Source of the DNA: Nonomuraea cavernae
GTDB lineage: Bacteria > Actinomycetota > Actinomycetes > Streptosporangiales > Streptosporangiaceae
Assembly: GCF_014646355.1 (NCBI RefSeq)
Contig: NZ_BMNH01000024.1
Location: forward strand, 51,032-115,031
Reading direction: 5' to 3'
DNA: 64,000 bases
The translations under genes and the position numbers were made by a program. The notes under the pieces were generated by a model that ran no database searches, was not told where the DNA came from, and saw only the letters and a list, made by a program, of their open reading frames with translations. Below, piece after piece: positions 52,240 through 61,504 of this stretch (positions are counted from its first letter, which is position 1; each line of letters opens with the position of its first letter).

Positions 52240-53087
52240 TTCTTCTCCCTCCCGAACGCGCTGGAGACCGCGAGCAGCAGCAGCCAGATGAGCAGCAGGC
52301 TGAGGATCGAGACCGCGACCGACAGCTGCCCTCGCGAGCCGGAGATCGTCACGATCCACACCGCGAACGGCTGGTAGCCGAGCAGCCTGGCCACGGTGAA
52401 CTCGCCGAACACCAGGGCGAGCGTGAGGAACGACGCGCTGGCCAGGGCCGAGCGCAGGTTGGGGATGATCACCCGGAACACCACGTGCGGCCACGACGCG
52501 CCCAGGTTGCGGGCCGCCTCGACCAGGGTCCGTACGTCCATCGTGCGCAGCCCGGCGTCCAGCGACCGGTAGACGAACGGCAGCACCAGCACCACGTACG
52601 CCAGGACCAGCACGATCGGGAACGCCGGATCCTGCAGCGCGATGAGCGTGGCCCAGAACGGCGTCGGAGCCAGCACGTCGGCCCCGGCGCGCAGCGAGGT
52701 GCCTAGCCCGGCCACGAACGTGATCGGCGGCACCACCAGCGGCAGCGTGCAGAGCACCTCCATGACCGGCCGCAGCCGCGGCGTGAAGAGCCGTACGGCC
52801 AGCATCGCGGGCAGCGTGAGCAGCAGGACGAGCGCGATCGTGGCGAGCCCGAGCCCCAGCGAGAGGGCCAGGCTCCCGGCGAAGCCCTCGGCGGTCAGCA
52901 GCTCGCCGTAGGCGCCGAACGACACCCCGGCGGTCGGGGTGTAGATCGTGTACCAGAGCGACGCCCCGAGCGGCACCAGGAAGTAGAGCCCGGCCAGCAC
53001 GAGGACCAGCGCCCGCCAGGCGCGCGGCCGGGTCGCGGGGGGCGCGGCCGTGGCCGGCGTTCGCTCCAGGCCGGTCACCGCAGCCAT
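52236..53087 (-). CDS. ABC importer permease 2
   Basis: A 283-residue binding-protein-dependent permease with six membrane segments and the EAA loop VEAARNLGASWPHVVFRVII. It overlaps the ATPase gene by ATGA and the first permease by 13 bases. The pair of separate permeases is usual for PotBC/PhnUV-type importers. Confidence 0.88.
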   Translation of the reverse strand: MAAVTGLERTPATAAPPATRPRAWRALVLVLAGLYFLVPLGASLWYTIYTPTAGVSFGAYGELLTAEGFAGSLALSLGLGLATIALVLLLTLPAMLAVRLFTPRLRPVMEVLCTLPLVVPPITFVAGLGTSLRAGADVLAPTPFWATLIALQDPAFPIVLVLAYVVLVLPFVYRSLDAGLRTMDVRTLVEAARNLGASWPHVVFRVIIPNLRSALASASFLTLALVFGEFTVARLLGYQPFAVWIVTISGSRGQLSVAVSILSLLLIWLLLLAVSSAFGREKK

Positions 53088-53899
53088 CGGGTGCTCCTCT
53101 TCTGCAGCGGCAGGTAGACCGCCATGACCAGGCCCGCGATCACGATCATGTCGAGGCTGAGCGCGAGCGCGACGTTCTCCTGGCCGATCAGCACGTCGCT
53201 GGTCAGCGCGTTCGCGATCTTCAGCGTGACCAGCGGCACGACCGTGCCGGCGCCCATGGCCGCCGCCGTGGCGTAGGCCGCGAACGCCGACCCGAACAGC
53301 AGCACCACGCCGCCGAGCAGCGCGGGTGTCAGCACCGGCAGGCCGACGTAGCGCCAGTAGTGCCAGGCGGTGGCGCCGTTGCCGGCCGCCGCCTCGCGCC
53401 ACTGCGGCCGCAGCCCGTCGAGGGCGGGCGCCATGACCAGCACCATCAACGGGACCGAGAAGTAGAGATAGACCACGACCAGGCCCCAGAAGGTGTAGAG
53501 CGCGCCCGAGGGCAGCCCCAGCAGCCCGCTGACCACGCCGGAGTTGCCCAGCGTGGCCACCCAGAAGAAGGCCAGCGGGACACCGCCGAAGTTGGCCAGC
53601 ACGCCGGACGCCGTCAGCACCGACTGCCGCAGCGCCGCGAACCTGGAGGTCACGACCGCGTAGGCGAGGAACGTGCCGAGCACGGCGCCCAGCAGCGCCA
53701 CGACGGCCGACACCTGGACGCTGCCGGCCATCGAGGTCAGGTTGCCGCCCTGCAGGCTCTGCCGCATGTTCTCGAGCGTCGGCCGCCCCTGCGAGGTGAA
53801 GGCGCCCACCAGCAGCGCGACCAGCGGGACGCCGAAGACGAACGCGTAGAAGGCGAACAGGGGCAGCGTGCCGAGCCACCCCCTGGACCTGGTCGTCAT
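53075..53899 (-). CDS. ABC importer permease 1
   Basis: A 274-residue permease with six membrane segments and the EAA-loop sequence WREAAAGNGATAWHYWRYVG. It overlaps the substrate-binding protein gene by ATGA. With permease 2 it forms the membrane channel of the importer. Confidence 0.88.
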   Translation of the reverse strand: MTTRSRGWLGTLPLFAFYAFVFGVPLVALLVGAFTSQGRPTLENMRQSLQGGNLTSMAGSVQVSAVVALLGAVLGTFLAYAVVTSRFAALRQSVLTASGVLANFGGVPLAFFWVATLGNSGVVSGLLGLPSGALYTFWGLVVVYLYFSVPLMVLVMAPALDGLRPQWREAAAGNGATAWHYWRYVGLPVLTPALLGGVVLLFGSAFAAYATAAAMGAGTVVPLVTLKIANALTSDVLIGQENVALALSLDMIVIAGLVMAVYLPLQKRSTRWLR

Positions 53900-55044
53900 C
53901 CGGAGATGGCGGCGTCCCAGCCGCTGGCCAGCTTGGCCTTGGCCGCGTCGACCTGGGCGCTCGTCGGGAAGGTGGGCGTGCCCTCGACCTTGGGCAGCGC
54001 CTCGGCCGCGACCTTGTCGACCGTGCCGTCGGCCTCCATCGCGGGCAGCAGCACCGGCCGGGCGAAGCCCTTCAGGTAGAGGTTCTGGCCTTCGGGGCTG
54101 TAAAGGTACTCCTGCCACAGGCGGGCCGCCGCCGGGTGCGGGGCGTCCTTGTTGATGGCCTGCGCGTACATCTGGAAGTACTTGCCGTCGCTCGGCACGT
54201 TGACCTTCCAGTCGAGACCCTTGGCCGCCATCTGCGGCGCGTAGGCGGCGTTGTTGTAGTCCCAGTCGATGCTGATCTGGGTCTCGCCCTTCTCGATCGT
54301 CGCCGGCGTGGTCTCGACCGGGTTGAAGTTGCCCGCGTCCTTCAGCTTCTTGAAGAAGTCGAGGCCCGGCTGGATGTCGTCGAAGGAGCCGCCGTTCGCG
54401 ATCGACGCGGCGTAGACGCCGGCGAACGCCGATCCCGACTTGGTGGGGTTGCCGTTGAGCGCGACCTTGCCCTTGTACTCGGGCTTGAGCAGGTCGGCGA
54501 AGCTCGTCGGGCAGGTGGCGATCTTCTTGGCGTCGCAGCCGATCGAGATGTAGCCGCCGTAGTCGTTGGTCCAGAGCCCGGTGGGCTCCTTCTGGCCCTC
54601 GGGGATCTTGTCGAACGTCTGCACCTTGTACGGGGCGAACAGGCCCTCGGCGGCGCCGCTGATCGCGAACGACTGGCCGAGGTCGAGCACGTCGGGCGCC
54701 CGGTCCTGGCCCTTGCGGGTCTTGACGGCGTTGATCTCGTCGGCGCTGGCGGCGTCGGGATCCTCGCTCTCGATCTTGATGCCGTACTTGGCCTCGAACG
54801 ACTTGATGATCTCGCCGTAGTTGGCCCAGTCGGGCGGCAGCGCGATGACGTGCAGGTTGCCTTCCTTCTTGGCCGCCTCCACCAGCTTGTCCAGGCCGCC
54901 GAAGTCGGCGGCGGAGGTGGCGGTGCGCGCGTTGACCCCGCCCTCCGTCGCCTGTCGGTCGGTGCCGGGCGCGGCGCCGCAGGCCGCGGTGACTGCCGCA
55001 AGTGCTGCTACAACGCCTGCCACACGGGCGCGAGATGTGAACAC
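53896..55044 (-). CDS. ABC importer substrate-binding lipoprotein
   Basis: The 382-residue lipoprotein precursor has lipobox AVTAACG (Cys near residue 22) after a hydrophobic signal. The mature part resembles the Fe(III)/polyamine/aminoethylphosphonate class of binding proteins (LPPDWANYGEIIKSFE, YGGYISIGCDAKK, ISIDWDYNN, LWQEYLYSPEGQNLYL). It is the first gene of a five-gene operon with two permeases, an ATPase and a HAD phosphatase. The phosphatase suggests a phosphorylated or phosphonate substrate, but the exact ligand is unknown. Confidence 0.87.
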   Translation of the reverse strand: MFTSRARVAGVVAALAAVTAACGAAPGTDRQATEGGVNARTATSAADFGGLDKLVEAAKKEGNLHVIALPPDWANYGEIIKSFEAKYGIKIESEDPDAASADEINAVKTRKGQDRAPDVLDLGQSFAISGAAEGLFAPYKVQTFDKIPEGQKEPTGLWTNDYGGYISIGCDAKKIATCPTSFADLLKPEYKGKVALNGNPTKSGSAFAGVYAASIANGGSFDDIQPGLDFFKKLKDAGNFNPVETTPATIEKGETQISIDWDYNNAAYAPQMAAKGLDWKVNVPSDGKYFQMYAQAINKDAPHPAAARLWQEYLYSPEGQNLYLKGFARPVLLPAMEADGTVDKVAAEALPKVEGTPTFPTSAQVDAAKAKLASGWDAAISG

Positions 55045-55086
55045 GTCGTCTCCACTCTCCGGGGGGTGTGGAAAGAATTTAAGGGA

Positions 55087-55102
55087 GCTTGTACAAACAA
55101 GC
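55087..55102. promoter_or_regulatory. GntR-type operator between the binding-protein gene and the GntR gene
   Basis: GCTTGT-ACAA-ACAAGC is a perfect 6-bp inverted repeat in the 112-base divergent promoter region, 43 bases from one start and 55 from the other. Size and AT-rich centre fit GntR/HutC operators. It would couple the importer to its regulator. Confidence 0.7.
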
Positions 55103-55156
55103 CAGCACCAGTAAGTCCCATAAAGATTGCTCTTTCATGAACGGGAAAGGTCGCGG

Positions 55157-55903
55157 ATGGTCGCCCGCTATGAACGGATCGCCGCTGAGCTGCGCGACGA
55201 GATCATCGGCGGCGTCCGTCCGGTCGGCTCGCAGCTGCCCACCGAGTCGGAGCTGGCCGCGCGCTACTCCGCCGCCCGCGGCACGGTACGGCAGGCGGTG
55301 GCCCTGCTCGTCGCCGAAGGGCTGGTCGGGTCGCGCCAGGGGGCCAGGCGCATCGTGCTGGGCCACGCCCGCAGCCAGAGCTTCGCCGAGTTGCACAGCT
55401 TCGCCCAGTGGGCCCGCGCCAACGGCTACCGCTTCGGCGGCCAGGTGATCAGTCAGCGTCGCAGGCCGGCGACGCCGGCCGAGTCCGCCCGGCTCGGTTG
55501 CGAGGAGGTGCTGGAGGTGCTGCGGGTGCGCTCGCTGGAGGGCGAGCCGGTGCTGGTCGAACGGACCGCCTACGCGGGCTGGACGGCCGCCGCCGTCGAA
55601 CGGCTGCCGGCCGACTGCGAGTCGGTCACCGAGGCGCTGCGCGCCTCGGTCGGGCTGGTCTTCGCCTACGGCGAGCACCTCATCGACGCGGTCCCGGCCG
55701 GCGCGCACGACGCCCGCCTGCTGGGGGTCCGGCGCGGCAGCCCGCTCCTGCGGCAGCGCCGGATCACCACCACGCATGAGGGCAGGCCGGTGGAGTGGTC
55801 GGACGACCGCTACCGGGCGGGCAGCGTGGAGTTCAGTGTCCGCAACTCGATCGGCGCCAATCCGCTGGCGCGGCAGGCGGGCGACTTGCGCTTCGGAGGC
55901 TGA
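55157..55903 (+). CDS. GntR-family regulator with UTRA domain (HutC/PhnR-like)
   Basis: A 248-residue regulator with an N-terminal GntR winged helix (YERIAAELRDEIIGGVRPVG, then PTESELAARYSAARGTVRQA) and a C-terminal UTRA ligand domain (about 90-240, ending RNSIGANPLARQAGDL). HutC-type members respond to small metabolites, and PhnR of this class controls aminoethylphosphonate uptake. It is divergent from the importer operon and probably represses it until substrate is present. The start at 55157 is the second in-frame candidate, chosen by GGGAAAGG upstream. Confidence 0.87.
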   Translation: MVARYERIAAELRDEIIGGVRPVGSQLPTESELAARYSAARGTVRQAVALLVAEGLVGSRQGARRIVLGHARSQSFAELHSFAQWARANGYRFGGQVISQRRRPATPAESARLGCEEVLEVLRVRSLEGEPVLVERTAYAGWTAAAVERLPADCESVTEALRASVGLVFAYGEHLIDAVPAGAHDARLLGVRRGSPLLRQRRITTTHEGRPVEWSDDRYRAGSVEFSVRNSIGANPLARQAGDLRFGG

Positions 55904-55917
55904 GAACATATGTTCGA
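55904..55917. promoter_or_regulatory. SOS box (LexA site) before the DUF6504-DnaE2 operon
   Basis: GAACATATGTTCGA fits the actinobacterial LexA consensus TCGAAC-N4-GTTCGA (right half perfect, left half four of six). It begins right after the GntR stop and lies 66 bases before the DUF6504 start. It predicts DNA-damage induction of the polymerase. Confidence 0.8.
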
Positions 55918-55982
55918 TACATAGCGCCCGCCTTCCCCCGGGTGGCTCAGCACAGGCACCAAGAGCCGCGGGGAGAAGCGAC

Positions 55983-56249
55983 TTGAGCAGACTCTATGGC
56001 GATCCGATCGAGGTGTGGACCAGGGACGGGGAGCCCACCCAGTTCGTCTGGCGCGATCGCCTCTACCTCGTCCGCCGCGTCCTCGACCACTGGGTGGTCG
56101 CGCGCGAGTGGTGGAAGACCAGCGAGGGAGACCCCGGCGAGCGCCAGTTCTGGCGGGTCGAGGCCAGTCCGGGGCGTGAGCCCGGCTCCTACGAGCTGAG
56201 GTTCGACACCGCCAGCAGCGGCTGGCTGCTGCTGAGGGCGTGGGACTGA
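55983..56249 (+). CDS. DUF6504 family small protein
   Basis: An 88-residue protein beginning at TTG (SRLYGDPIEVWTRDGEPTQF), with GGGGAGAAG upstream. The sequence is beta-rich with many aromatic residues (WRDRLYLVRRVLDHW, REWWK). In actinomycetes this family commonly lies directly before dnaE2 in mutagenesis cassettes. Its stop overlaps the dnaE2 start (TGATGG). It is likely an accessory factor of the polymerase, but its role is not established. Confidence 0.8.
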   Translation: MSRLYGDPIEVWTRDGEPTQFVWRDRLYLVRRVLDHWVVAREWWKTSEGDPGERQFWRVEASPGREPGSYELRFDTASSGWLLLRAWD

Positions 56250-59200
56250 TGGCCGCGCCGTTCCCGCACCTGAACGTGTGCTCGGCCTACTCGATGCGCT
56301 ACGGCACCGCCTTCCCCCAGGCCCTGGCGCGGCGGGCGGCCGAGGACGGGATGGACATCCTCGCGCTGACCGACCGCGACGGCCTCTACGGAGCGGTCAA
56401 GCACGCGCATGCCTGCGCGGACGCCGGGATCGGCCCGGTCCTCGGCGTCAGCCTGGCGCTCGCCGCCCAGGGCACCGGCTTCGACCCGGTCCCCGGCGCC
56501 GAAGCCGGTCTCGATCCCGACCTGCTGCCCGGGTTCGCGCCCCGGCCCGGCCGCGGGTCAGGGCGGGGGGCCGGTCGCGGGTCGGGCCGGTCGGGTGGCC
56601 ATGGTCCGGGCTCCCGGAGCGGGCGGCCCCGGACGGGGCCCGACTCGGCCGACCGGGTCACCGTGCTGGCGCGTTCGGGCGGCTGGTCCCGGCTGGCGCG
56701 CCTGGTCACGGCCGCCCACTACGCGGCCGAGCGCGGCGCGCCCCGGATCACCCGCGAGCTGGTCGCGACCTGGGCGGGCTCGGGCGCCGACGGGCTGGTG
56801 GTGCTCCTGGGCCCGCGCTCCGACGTGGGCCGCGCGGTCGCCGAGCGGCGCGACGACCGCGCCAGGGCGCTGCTCGACCTGTGGCGCTCCACGGTCCCCG
56901 GCGGCGTGGTGGTCGAGCTGGTCGACCAGTACGGCTACCGCGACGCCATCACCGCCGTCCGCATGCTGGCCCTGGCCGAGTCGCTCGGCGTGCCCGCCGT
57001 GCTGACCAACGCCGTCAGATACCTCGACCCCGCCGACCACCAGGTGGGCGACGTGCTCGACGCGGCCCGCCAGCTGGTCCCGCTGCACCCCCGCCACCTG
57101 GAACGTGCCACGTCCCACGCCTACCTCAAGAGCACGAAGGACATGCGGCAGGTGGCCGCCAAGATCTGCGGCTCCGACCAGACCCGGATCGCCGACCTGC
57201 TGCGCACCACCAGGCGCGTCGCCGAGGAGTGCGTGATCGACCCGGTCGAGCTGCTCGCGCTGCGCCGCGACCCGCCCGACCTGCACCTGCCGGAGATCGG
57301 CCGCGACCCGGTGCCGCTGCTGCGCCACCGCGTCGAGGACGGCCTGGTCTCCCGCGGCCTGGCCCGCTCCCGCGAGGCCAGGGAGCGGCTCACGGCCGAG
57401 ATGGACATCATCGAGAAGAAGCGCCTGTCCGGATACTTCATCGCCGTGGCTGGCATCACCGACATGATCCGCGGCATGGACGTCCGCTGCGCGATCCGCG
57501 GCTCGGGCGCGGGCAGCCTGGTCAACTACCTCATCGGCATCGGCGAGGTCGACCCGCTCCGGCACGGCCTGCTCATGGAGCGCTTCCTGTCCGAGGGCCG
57601 CGTCGGGCTGCCCGACATCGACGTCGACGTCGAGTCCGCGCGCCGGCTCGACTGCTACAAAGCGATCTTCGACAGGTACGGCGAGGCCCGCGTGGCCTGC
57701 GTGTCCATGATGGAGACCTACCGGGCGCGCAGCGCGATCCGCGACGTGGCGGGGGCGATGGGGCTGCCGCCACACGAGATCGACGCGATCGCCAAGGCGT
57801 TCCCGCACATCCGGGCCGCGCAGATCACCGCCTCGCTGACCGACCTGCCCGAGCTGCGCGAGAGCCGGCTCGGCGAGGCGGGGCTGGAGCGGGTGTTCCG
57901 GCTGGCCGAGAAGCTCGACGGGCTGCCCAGGCACATCGCGCTGCACCCGTGCGGGGTGCTGATCGGCAACTCCGGCCTGCGTGACCGCACCCCGGTGGAG
58001 CGGAGCCTGCTGGAGTTCCCGATGTCGCAGTTCGACAAGGAGGACGTGGAGGAGGCCGGCCTGCTCAAGCTCGACGTGCTGGGCGTGCGGATGCAGTCGG
58101 CGATGGCCTACACGCTGGGCGAGATCGAACGGGTCGACGACGTCGTGGTCGCCCTTGACCAGCAGAGCGGCTCCGAGCCGGGCGTCGAGTACGTGTCCCA
58201 CGACGACCAGGACACCTACGACATGATCTGCGCCGGCCGTACCCTCGGCTGCTTCCAGATCGAGTCGCCGGGGCAGCGCGAGCTCGTCGCCAAGCTGGAG
58301 CCGCGCAGGATGCACGACCTGATCGTGGACATCTCACTGTTCCGGCCCGGACCGGTCAACTCCGACATGGTCACGCCCTATCTGGAGGCCAGGCACGGGT
58401 GGCGCCGGCCGCGCTATCCGCACGAGAGGCTGCGCGAGGCGCTGAAGGAGACGCACGGCGTGGTGGTCTTCCACGAGCAGGTGCTCAAGATCATCTCGGT
58501 GATGACCGGCAGGGACCTGTCGTTCGCCGAGATGCTGCGGCGCGCGCTGGGCACGCCCGAGGGGCGAGAGCGGGTCCGCAACGCGTTCGTGCCGCTGGCC
58601 AGGGCCAACGGGTTCGACGACGCCTCCGTGGAACGAGCCTGGCAGGTGCTCGACGCGTTCGGCGGGTTCGGCTTCTGCAAGGCGCACGCGGCCGCGTTCG
58701 CGCTGCCCACCTACCAGTCGGCGTGGCTCAAGCGGCACCACGCGGCGGCGTTCTTCGCCGGGGTGCTCACGCACGAGCCCGGCATGTACCCCCAGCGCGT
58801 CATCATCGACGAGGCCCGGCAGTGCGGGGTCGCGATCCTGCCGCTGGACATCAACAAGTCGGCCCGCGACTGGCGGGTGGAGCGGTTCGGGCCCCGCCCC
58901 GCCGCCCGGATCCGGGTCACCCCCGCCGCCCTGGGCGAGGACGACCCGCCGCGCCGGATCGCCGACTTCGACGCCGGGCAGCTCGGCAGGGGCTACGCGC
59001 TGCGGGTGCCGTTCTCGGCGATCAAGGGGGTGAGCGAGGCGGAGGTCGGGCGCATGGTCGCCGGCCAGCCGTACACGTCGCTCGCCGACTTCTGGGACCG
59101 GGCCCGCCCGTCGCGCCCCACCATCGAGCGGATCGTCCAGGTCGGCGGCCTGGACGAGCTCCACGGCCTGCGTCCCGGCGGCCCCCGCTGGCGCCCCGGC

Positions 59201-59995
59201 CGGCTCACCCGCCGCGACCTGATCGCCCAGGTCGGCACCCTCGACCGAGCCTCCGCCTCCGGGGTCGCGGCCACGGCGCGATCGTCGAAGCGCTACACCG
59301 CCGCCCGCCCCGAGACCACCGCGATCGGCGCCGATGCCGTGCAGCTCCCCCTGGGCTTCACCGAGCACGTCCCGCCGGGCGAGCTGCCCGAGATGACCGA
59401 GGCCGAGATGGTCGAGGCCGAGCTGGAGATCCTGGGCATCGACGTCAGCCGGCACGTCATCAGCTTCCACGACGAGCTGCTCGACGCGCTCGGGGTGGTG
59501 CGCTCCAAAGACCTGCCGGCCCAGCGCAACGGCGCCGAGGTGCTGGTCGCCGGGGTCAAGGTGGCCACCCAGACGCCGGCCGTCCGCTCGGGCCGGCGCG
59601 TCATCTTCACCACCCTCGACGACTCGACGGGGCCGGTCGATCTGACGTTCTTCGAATCGGTGCAGGGCAGGTGCGCGGCGACGGTGTTCGGCGCCTGGCT
59701 CCTGGTCGCCAGGGGAGTGGTCAGGCGGACGGGCATCCGGGCGATCTCGATGCGCGCCGTCGACTGCTGGGACCTGGCCGACCTCGACGCGCTCTGGCGC
59801 TCGCGCGGCATCGAGGCGGTCCGGGCGGTCCTCGCCCGCACTGAGGATGACCGGGAAGGGGTCGGCGGACGCCCGATCGAGTACGCCAACGGGTTCCGGC
59901 TCTCGCCCTACTCCGACCTCGCCCCGGCCGTCACCACCCCGCCCCGCCTGCTGTGGCACGCCAGCCAGGGCAGCTCGGGCCCCACGGCGGCCTGA
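56249..59995 (+). CDS. dnaE2: Error-prone DNA polymerase III alpha subunit
   Basis: The 1,248-residue C-family polymerase has an N-terminal PHP domain (HLNVCSAYSMRYG, ILALTDRDGLYG) whose metal-binding His pattern is partly degraded. The palm has GLPDIDVDVES, with catalytic Asp456 and Asp458, and the later FRPGPVNSDMV and GFGFCKAHAAAFALPTYQSA. A C-terminal OB fold is present. The beta-clamp motif expected of replicative DnaE is not obvious. DnaE2 (ImuC) copies damaged DNA under SOS control with ImuA' and ImuB, which are not encoded here. A Gly/Arg-rich insertion (about residues 98-125) interrupts the PHP domain. The start at 56249 overlaps the DUF6504 stop. Confidence 0.92.
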   Translation: MAAPFPHLNVCSAYSMRYGTAFPQALARRAAEDGMDILALTDRDGLYGAVKHAHACADAGIGPVLGVSLALAAQGTGFDPVPGAEAGLDPDLLPGFAPRPGRGSGRGAGRGSGRSGGHGPGSRSGRPRTGPDSADRVTVLARSGGWSRLARLVTAAHYAAERGAPRITRELVATWAGSGADGLVVLLGPRSDVGRAVAERRDDRARALLDLWRSTVPGGVVVELVDQYGYRDAITAVRMLALAESLGVPAVLTNAVRYLDPADHQVGDVLDAARQLVPLHPRHLERATSHAYLKSTKDMRQVAAKICGSDQTRIADLLRTTRRVAEECVIDPVELLALRRDPPDLHLPEIGRDPVPLLRHRVEDGLVSRGLARSREARERLTAEMDIIEKKRLSGYFIAVAGITDMIRGMDVRCAIRGSGAGSLVNYLIGIGEVDPLRHGLLMERFLSEGRVGLPDIDVDVESARRLDCYKAIFDRYGEARVACVSMMETYRARSAIRDVAGAMGLPPHEIDAIAKAFPHIRAAQITASLTDLPELRESRLGEAGLERVFRLAEKLDGLPRHIALHPCGVLIGNSGLRDRTPVERSLLEFPMSQFDKEDVEEAGLLKLDVLGVRMQSAMAYTLGEIERVDDVVVALDQQSGSEPGVEYVSHDDQDTYDMICAGRTLGCFQIESPGQRELVAKLEPRRMHDLIVDISLFRPGPVNSDMVTPYLEARHGWRRPRYPHERLREALKETHGVVVFHEQVLKIISVMTGRDLSFAEMLRRALGTPEGRERVRNAFVPLARANGFDDASVERAWQVLDAFGGFGFCKAHAAAFALPTYQSAWLKRHHAAAFFAGVLTHEPGMYPQRVIIDEARQCGVAILPLDINKSARDWRVERFGPRPAARIRVTPAALGEDDPPRRIADFDAGQLGRGYALRVPFSAIKGVSEAEVGRMVAGQPYTSLADFWDRARPSRPTIERIVQVGGLDELHGLRPGGPRWRPGRLTRRDLIAQVGTLDRASASGVAATARSSKRYTAARPETTAIGADAVQLPLGFTEHVPPGELPEMTEAEMVEAELEILGIDVSRHVISFHDELLDALGVVRSKDLPAQRNGAEVLVAGVKVATQTPAVRSGRRVIFTTLDDSTGPVDLTFFESVQGRCAATVFGAWLLVARGVVRRTGIRAISMRAVDCWDLADLDALWRSRGIEAVRAVLARTEDDREGVGGRPIEYANGFRLSPYSDLAPAVTTPPRLLWHASQGSSGPTAA

Positions 59996-60001
59996 CGGGT
60001 T

Positions 60002-60706
60002 TCAGCCCGTCTGCCCGAGCGGCGCCGACTCCGGGGCGGGGGGCACCAGCGGGCGGACAGGCTGGACGGCGGCGAGCGGGGCGGGGTGGCGCTGGATGTC
60101 GGTGATCTTGCGGACGGTGGCCGCGCAGAGCAGCGCGGCCAGCGACAGGCAGGCGAGCTCCGGCACCCCGATCCCGGTGAGGTCGCCCGGCGACGACTCG
60201 AACAGCCGCGACCCGACCAGCACCAACGTCGCCAGCCAGCTCACCCACCACGCCCCCAGCAGCGCGAGCCAGCGGACCCGGCGATCGATCTGCGGATGGG
60301 AGCCGCGCCAGACCTCGTCCACGAACACCGGCGGCGCCACCAGGTTGAGCCCCGGCACGAGCCACGCGGTCAGGACCGGACGCGAGGGGGCGGACAGGTC
60401 GTTGACCTGCCGGGCCCGTACGAGCCAGGTGAGGTAGGCGATCGCGGCGGCGACGGTGGTGCCGGCGACCAGCATCACCAGCACGGCGAAGACGGTCACG
60501 GCGCCCACGACGGCCTCGGCGTCGGCTCCGTGGGGCCGGCCGCCGAAGGCGGCGAGCTGGGCCGCGAGCCGCCGGCCGCGGACCGCTTCGAAGATCACGA
60601 GAGAGCCGAGGGAGAGCACCTGCGCGACCAGGGTCACGTAGACGGCGGAGGCGGCTTTGGTGGGCGGGGCCTGGGCGTAGCGCACGTTGTTCTCCCCCCG
60701 TGCCAT
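60002..60706 (-). CDS. DUF4328 family membrane protein
   Basis: A 234-residue protein with four hydrophobic segments (near 20-40, 68-92, 145-165 and 180-198) and the DUF4328 signature WLVPGLNLVAPPVFVDEVWRG. The C-terminal tail is Pro-rich and cytoplasmic. The function is unknown. It ends seven bases from the dnaE2 stop (convergent) and starts 47 bases after the response regulator, on the same strand. Confidence 0.8.
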   Translation of the reverse strand: MARGENNVRYAQAPPTKAASAVYVTLVAQVLSLGSLVIFEAVRGRRLAAQLAAFGGRPHGADAEAVVGAVTVFAVLVMLVAGTTVAAAIAYLTWLVRARQVNDLSAPSRPVLTAWLVPGLNLVAPPVFVDEVWRGSHPQIDRRVRWLALLGAWWVSWLATLVLVGSRLFESSPGDLTGIGVPELACLSLAALLCAATVRKITDIQRHPAPLAAVQPVRPLVPPAPESAPLGQTG

Positions 60707-60752
60707 GCGCTGAGGTTCTGACTCACTTGTATCCCGCCGACCTCGTTGTTAA

Positions 60753-61400
60753 TCAGCTCACGACCCCGCTTTCCCACGCCCACGCTGCTATTCCCACCCG
60801 ATTGCGGACACCGAGTTTGGCCGTGATGCTCCCGAGGTGCGTCTTCACGGTCGACAGCGACACGAACAGCTCGGCGGCCACCTCCTGGTTGGTGCGCCCC
60901 CTGGCCACCAGCCGCACGACGTCGAGCTCCCGGTCGGTCAGCGAGGTGTCCGCCGAGACGGCGCTCCGCCGGGGCTGGACCAGCTGCCGCAGCAGCCGTA
61001 CGGTCACCGACGGCGACACCAGTGCCTCGCCGTCGGCGGCGGCCTTGACCGCCTCGATCAGCAGCGCGGGACCGCTGTCCTTGAGCAGGAACCCGGTGGC
61101 GCCCGACCGGAGCGCGCCGTAGACGTACTCGTCGAGGTCGAAGGTGGTGACGATGACCACCCGCAACGGGTCCTCCACTCCCGGGCCGGCCAGCAGCCGG
61201 GTCACCTCCAGCCCGTCGAGCTTCGGCATCCGGATGTCGAGCAGGCACACGTCCGGCCGGAGCCGCCTGGCCGCGGCGACCGCTTCGGCCCCGTCGGCGA
61301 CGGCGGCCACGACCCGCATGTCCGGCTGGGCGTCCAAGATCATCTGGAAGCCGGTGCGCACCAGCTCCTGGTCATCGGCGATGAGCACACTGATAGTCAC
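60753..61400 (-). CDS. LuxR/NarL-type response regulator, orphan
   Basis: A 215-residue regulator: receiver with ADDQELV, phospho-acceptor in CLLDIRMPKLDG, and Lys in LLKDSG; the LuxR helix-turn-helix has LTDRELDVVRLVARG and STVKTHLGSITAKL. GTG at 61400 is the chosen start (another at 61409). In comparable loci a histidine kinase gene is adjacent and a divergent ABC exporter is the target. Here no kinase follows, and the divergent ABC gene is broken, so the system looks eroded. Confidence 0.87.
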   Translation of the reverse strand: MTISVLIADDQELVRTGFQMILDAQPDMRVVAAVADGAEAVAAARRLRPDVCLLDIRMPKLDGLEVTRLLAGPGVEDPLRVVIVTTFDLDEYVYGALRSGATGFLLKDSGPALLIEAVKAAADGEALVSPSVTVRLLRQLVQPRRSAVSADTSLTDRELDVVRLVARGRTNQEVAAELFVSLSTVKTHLGSITAKLGVRNRVGIAAWAWESGVVS

Positions 61401-61504
61401 GGCCCACACTCTAGGTTCGCCCGGCCAGGATCGGCCGTTCGGCCGAGGCGGACCGGACGCACGGCCGATCCGCCGCCCACCCTTCCGGCGAGACGCTTGC
61501 CGGC

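Noticed and set aside
55157..55903. ImuB or ImuA' upstream of dnaE2
   Set aside because: The upstream gene is a GntR/UTRA regulator and belongs with the divergent importer; no Y-family polymerase motifs are present.
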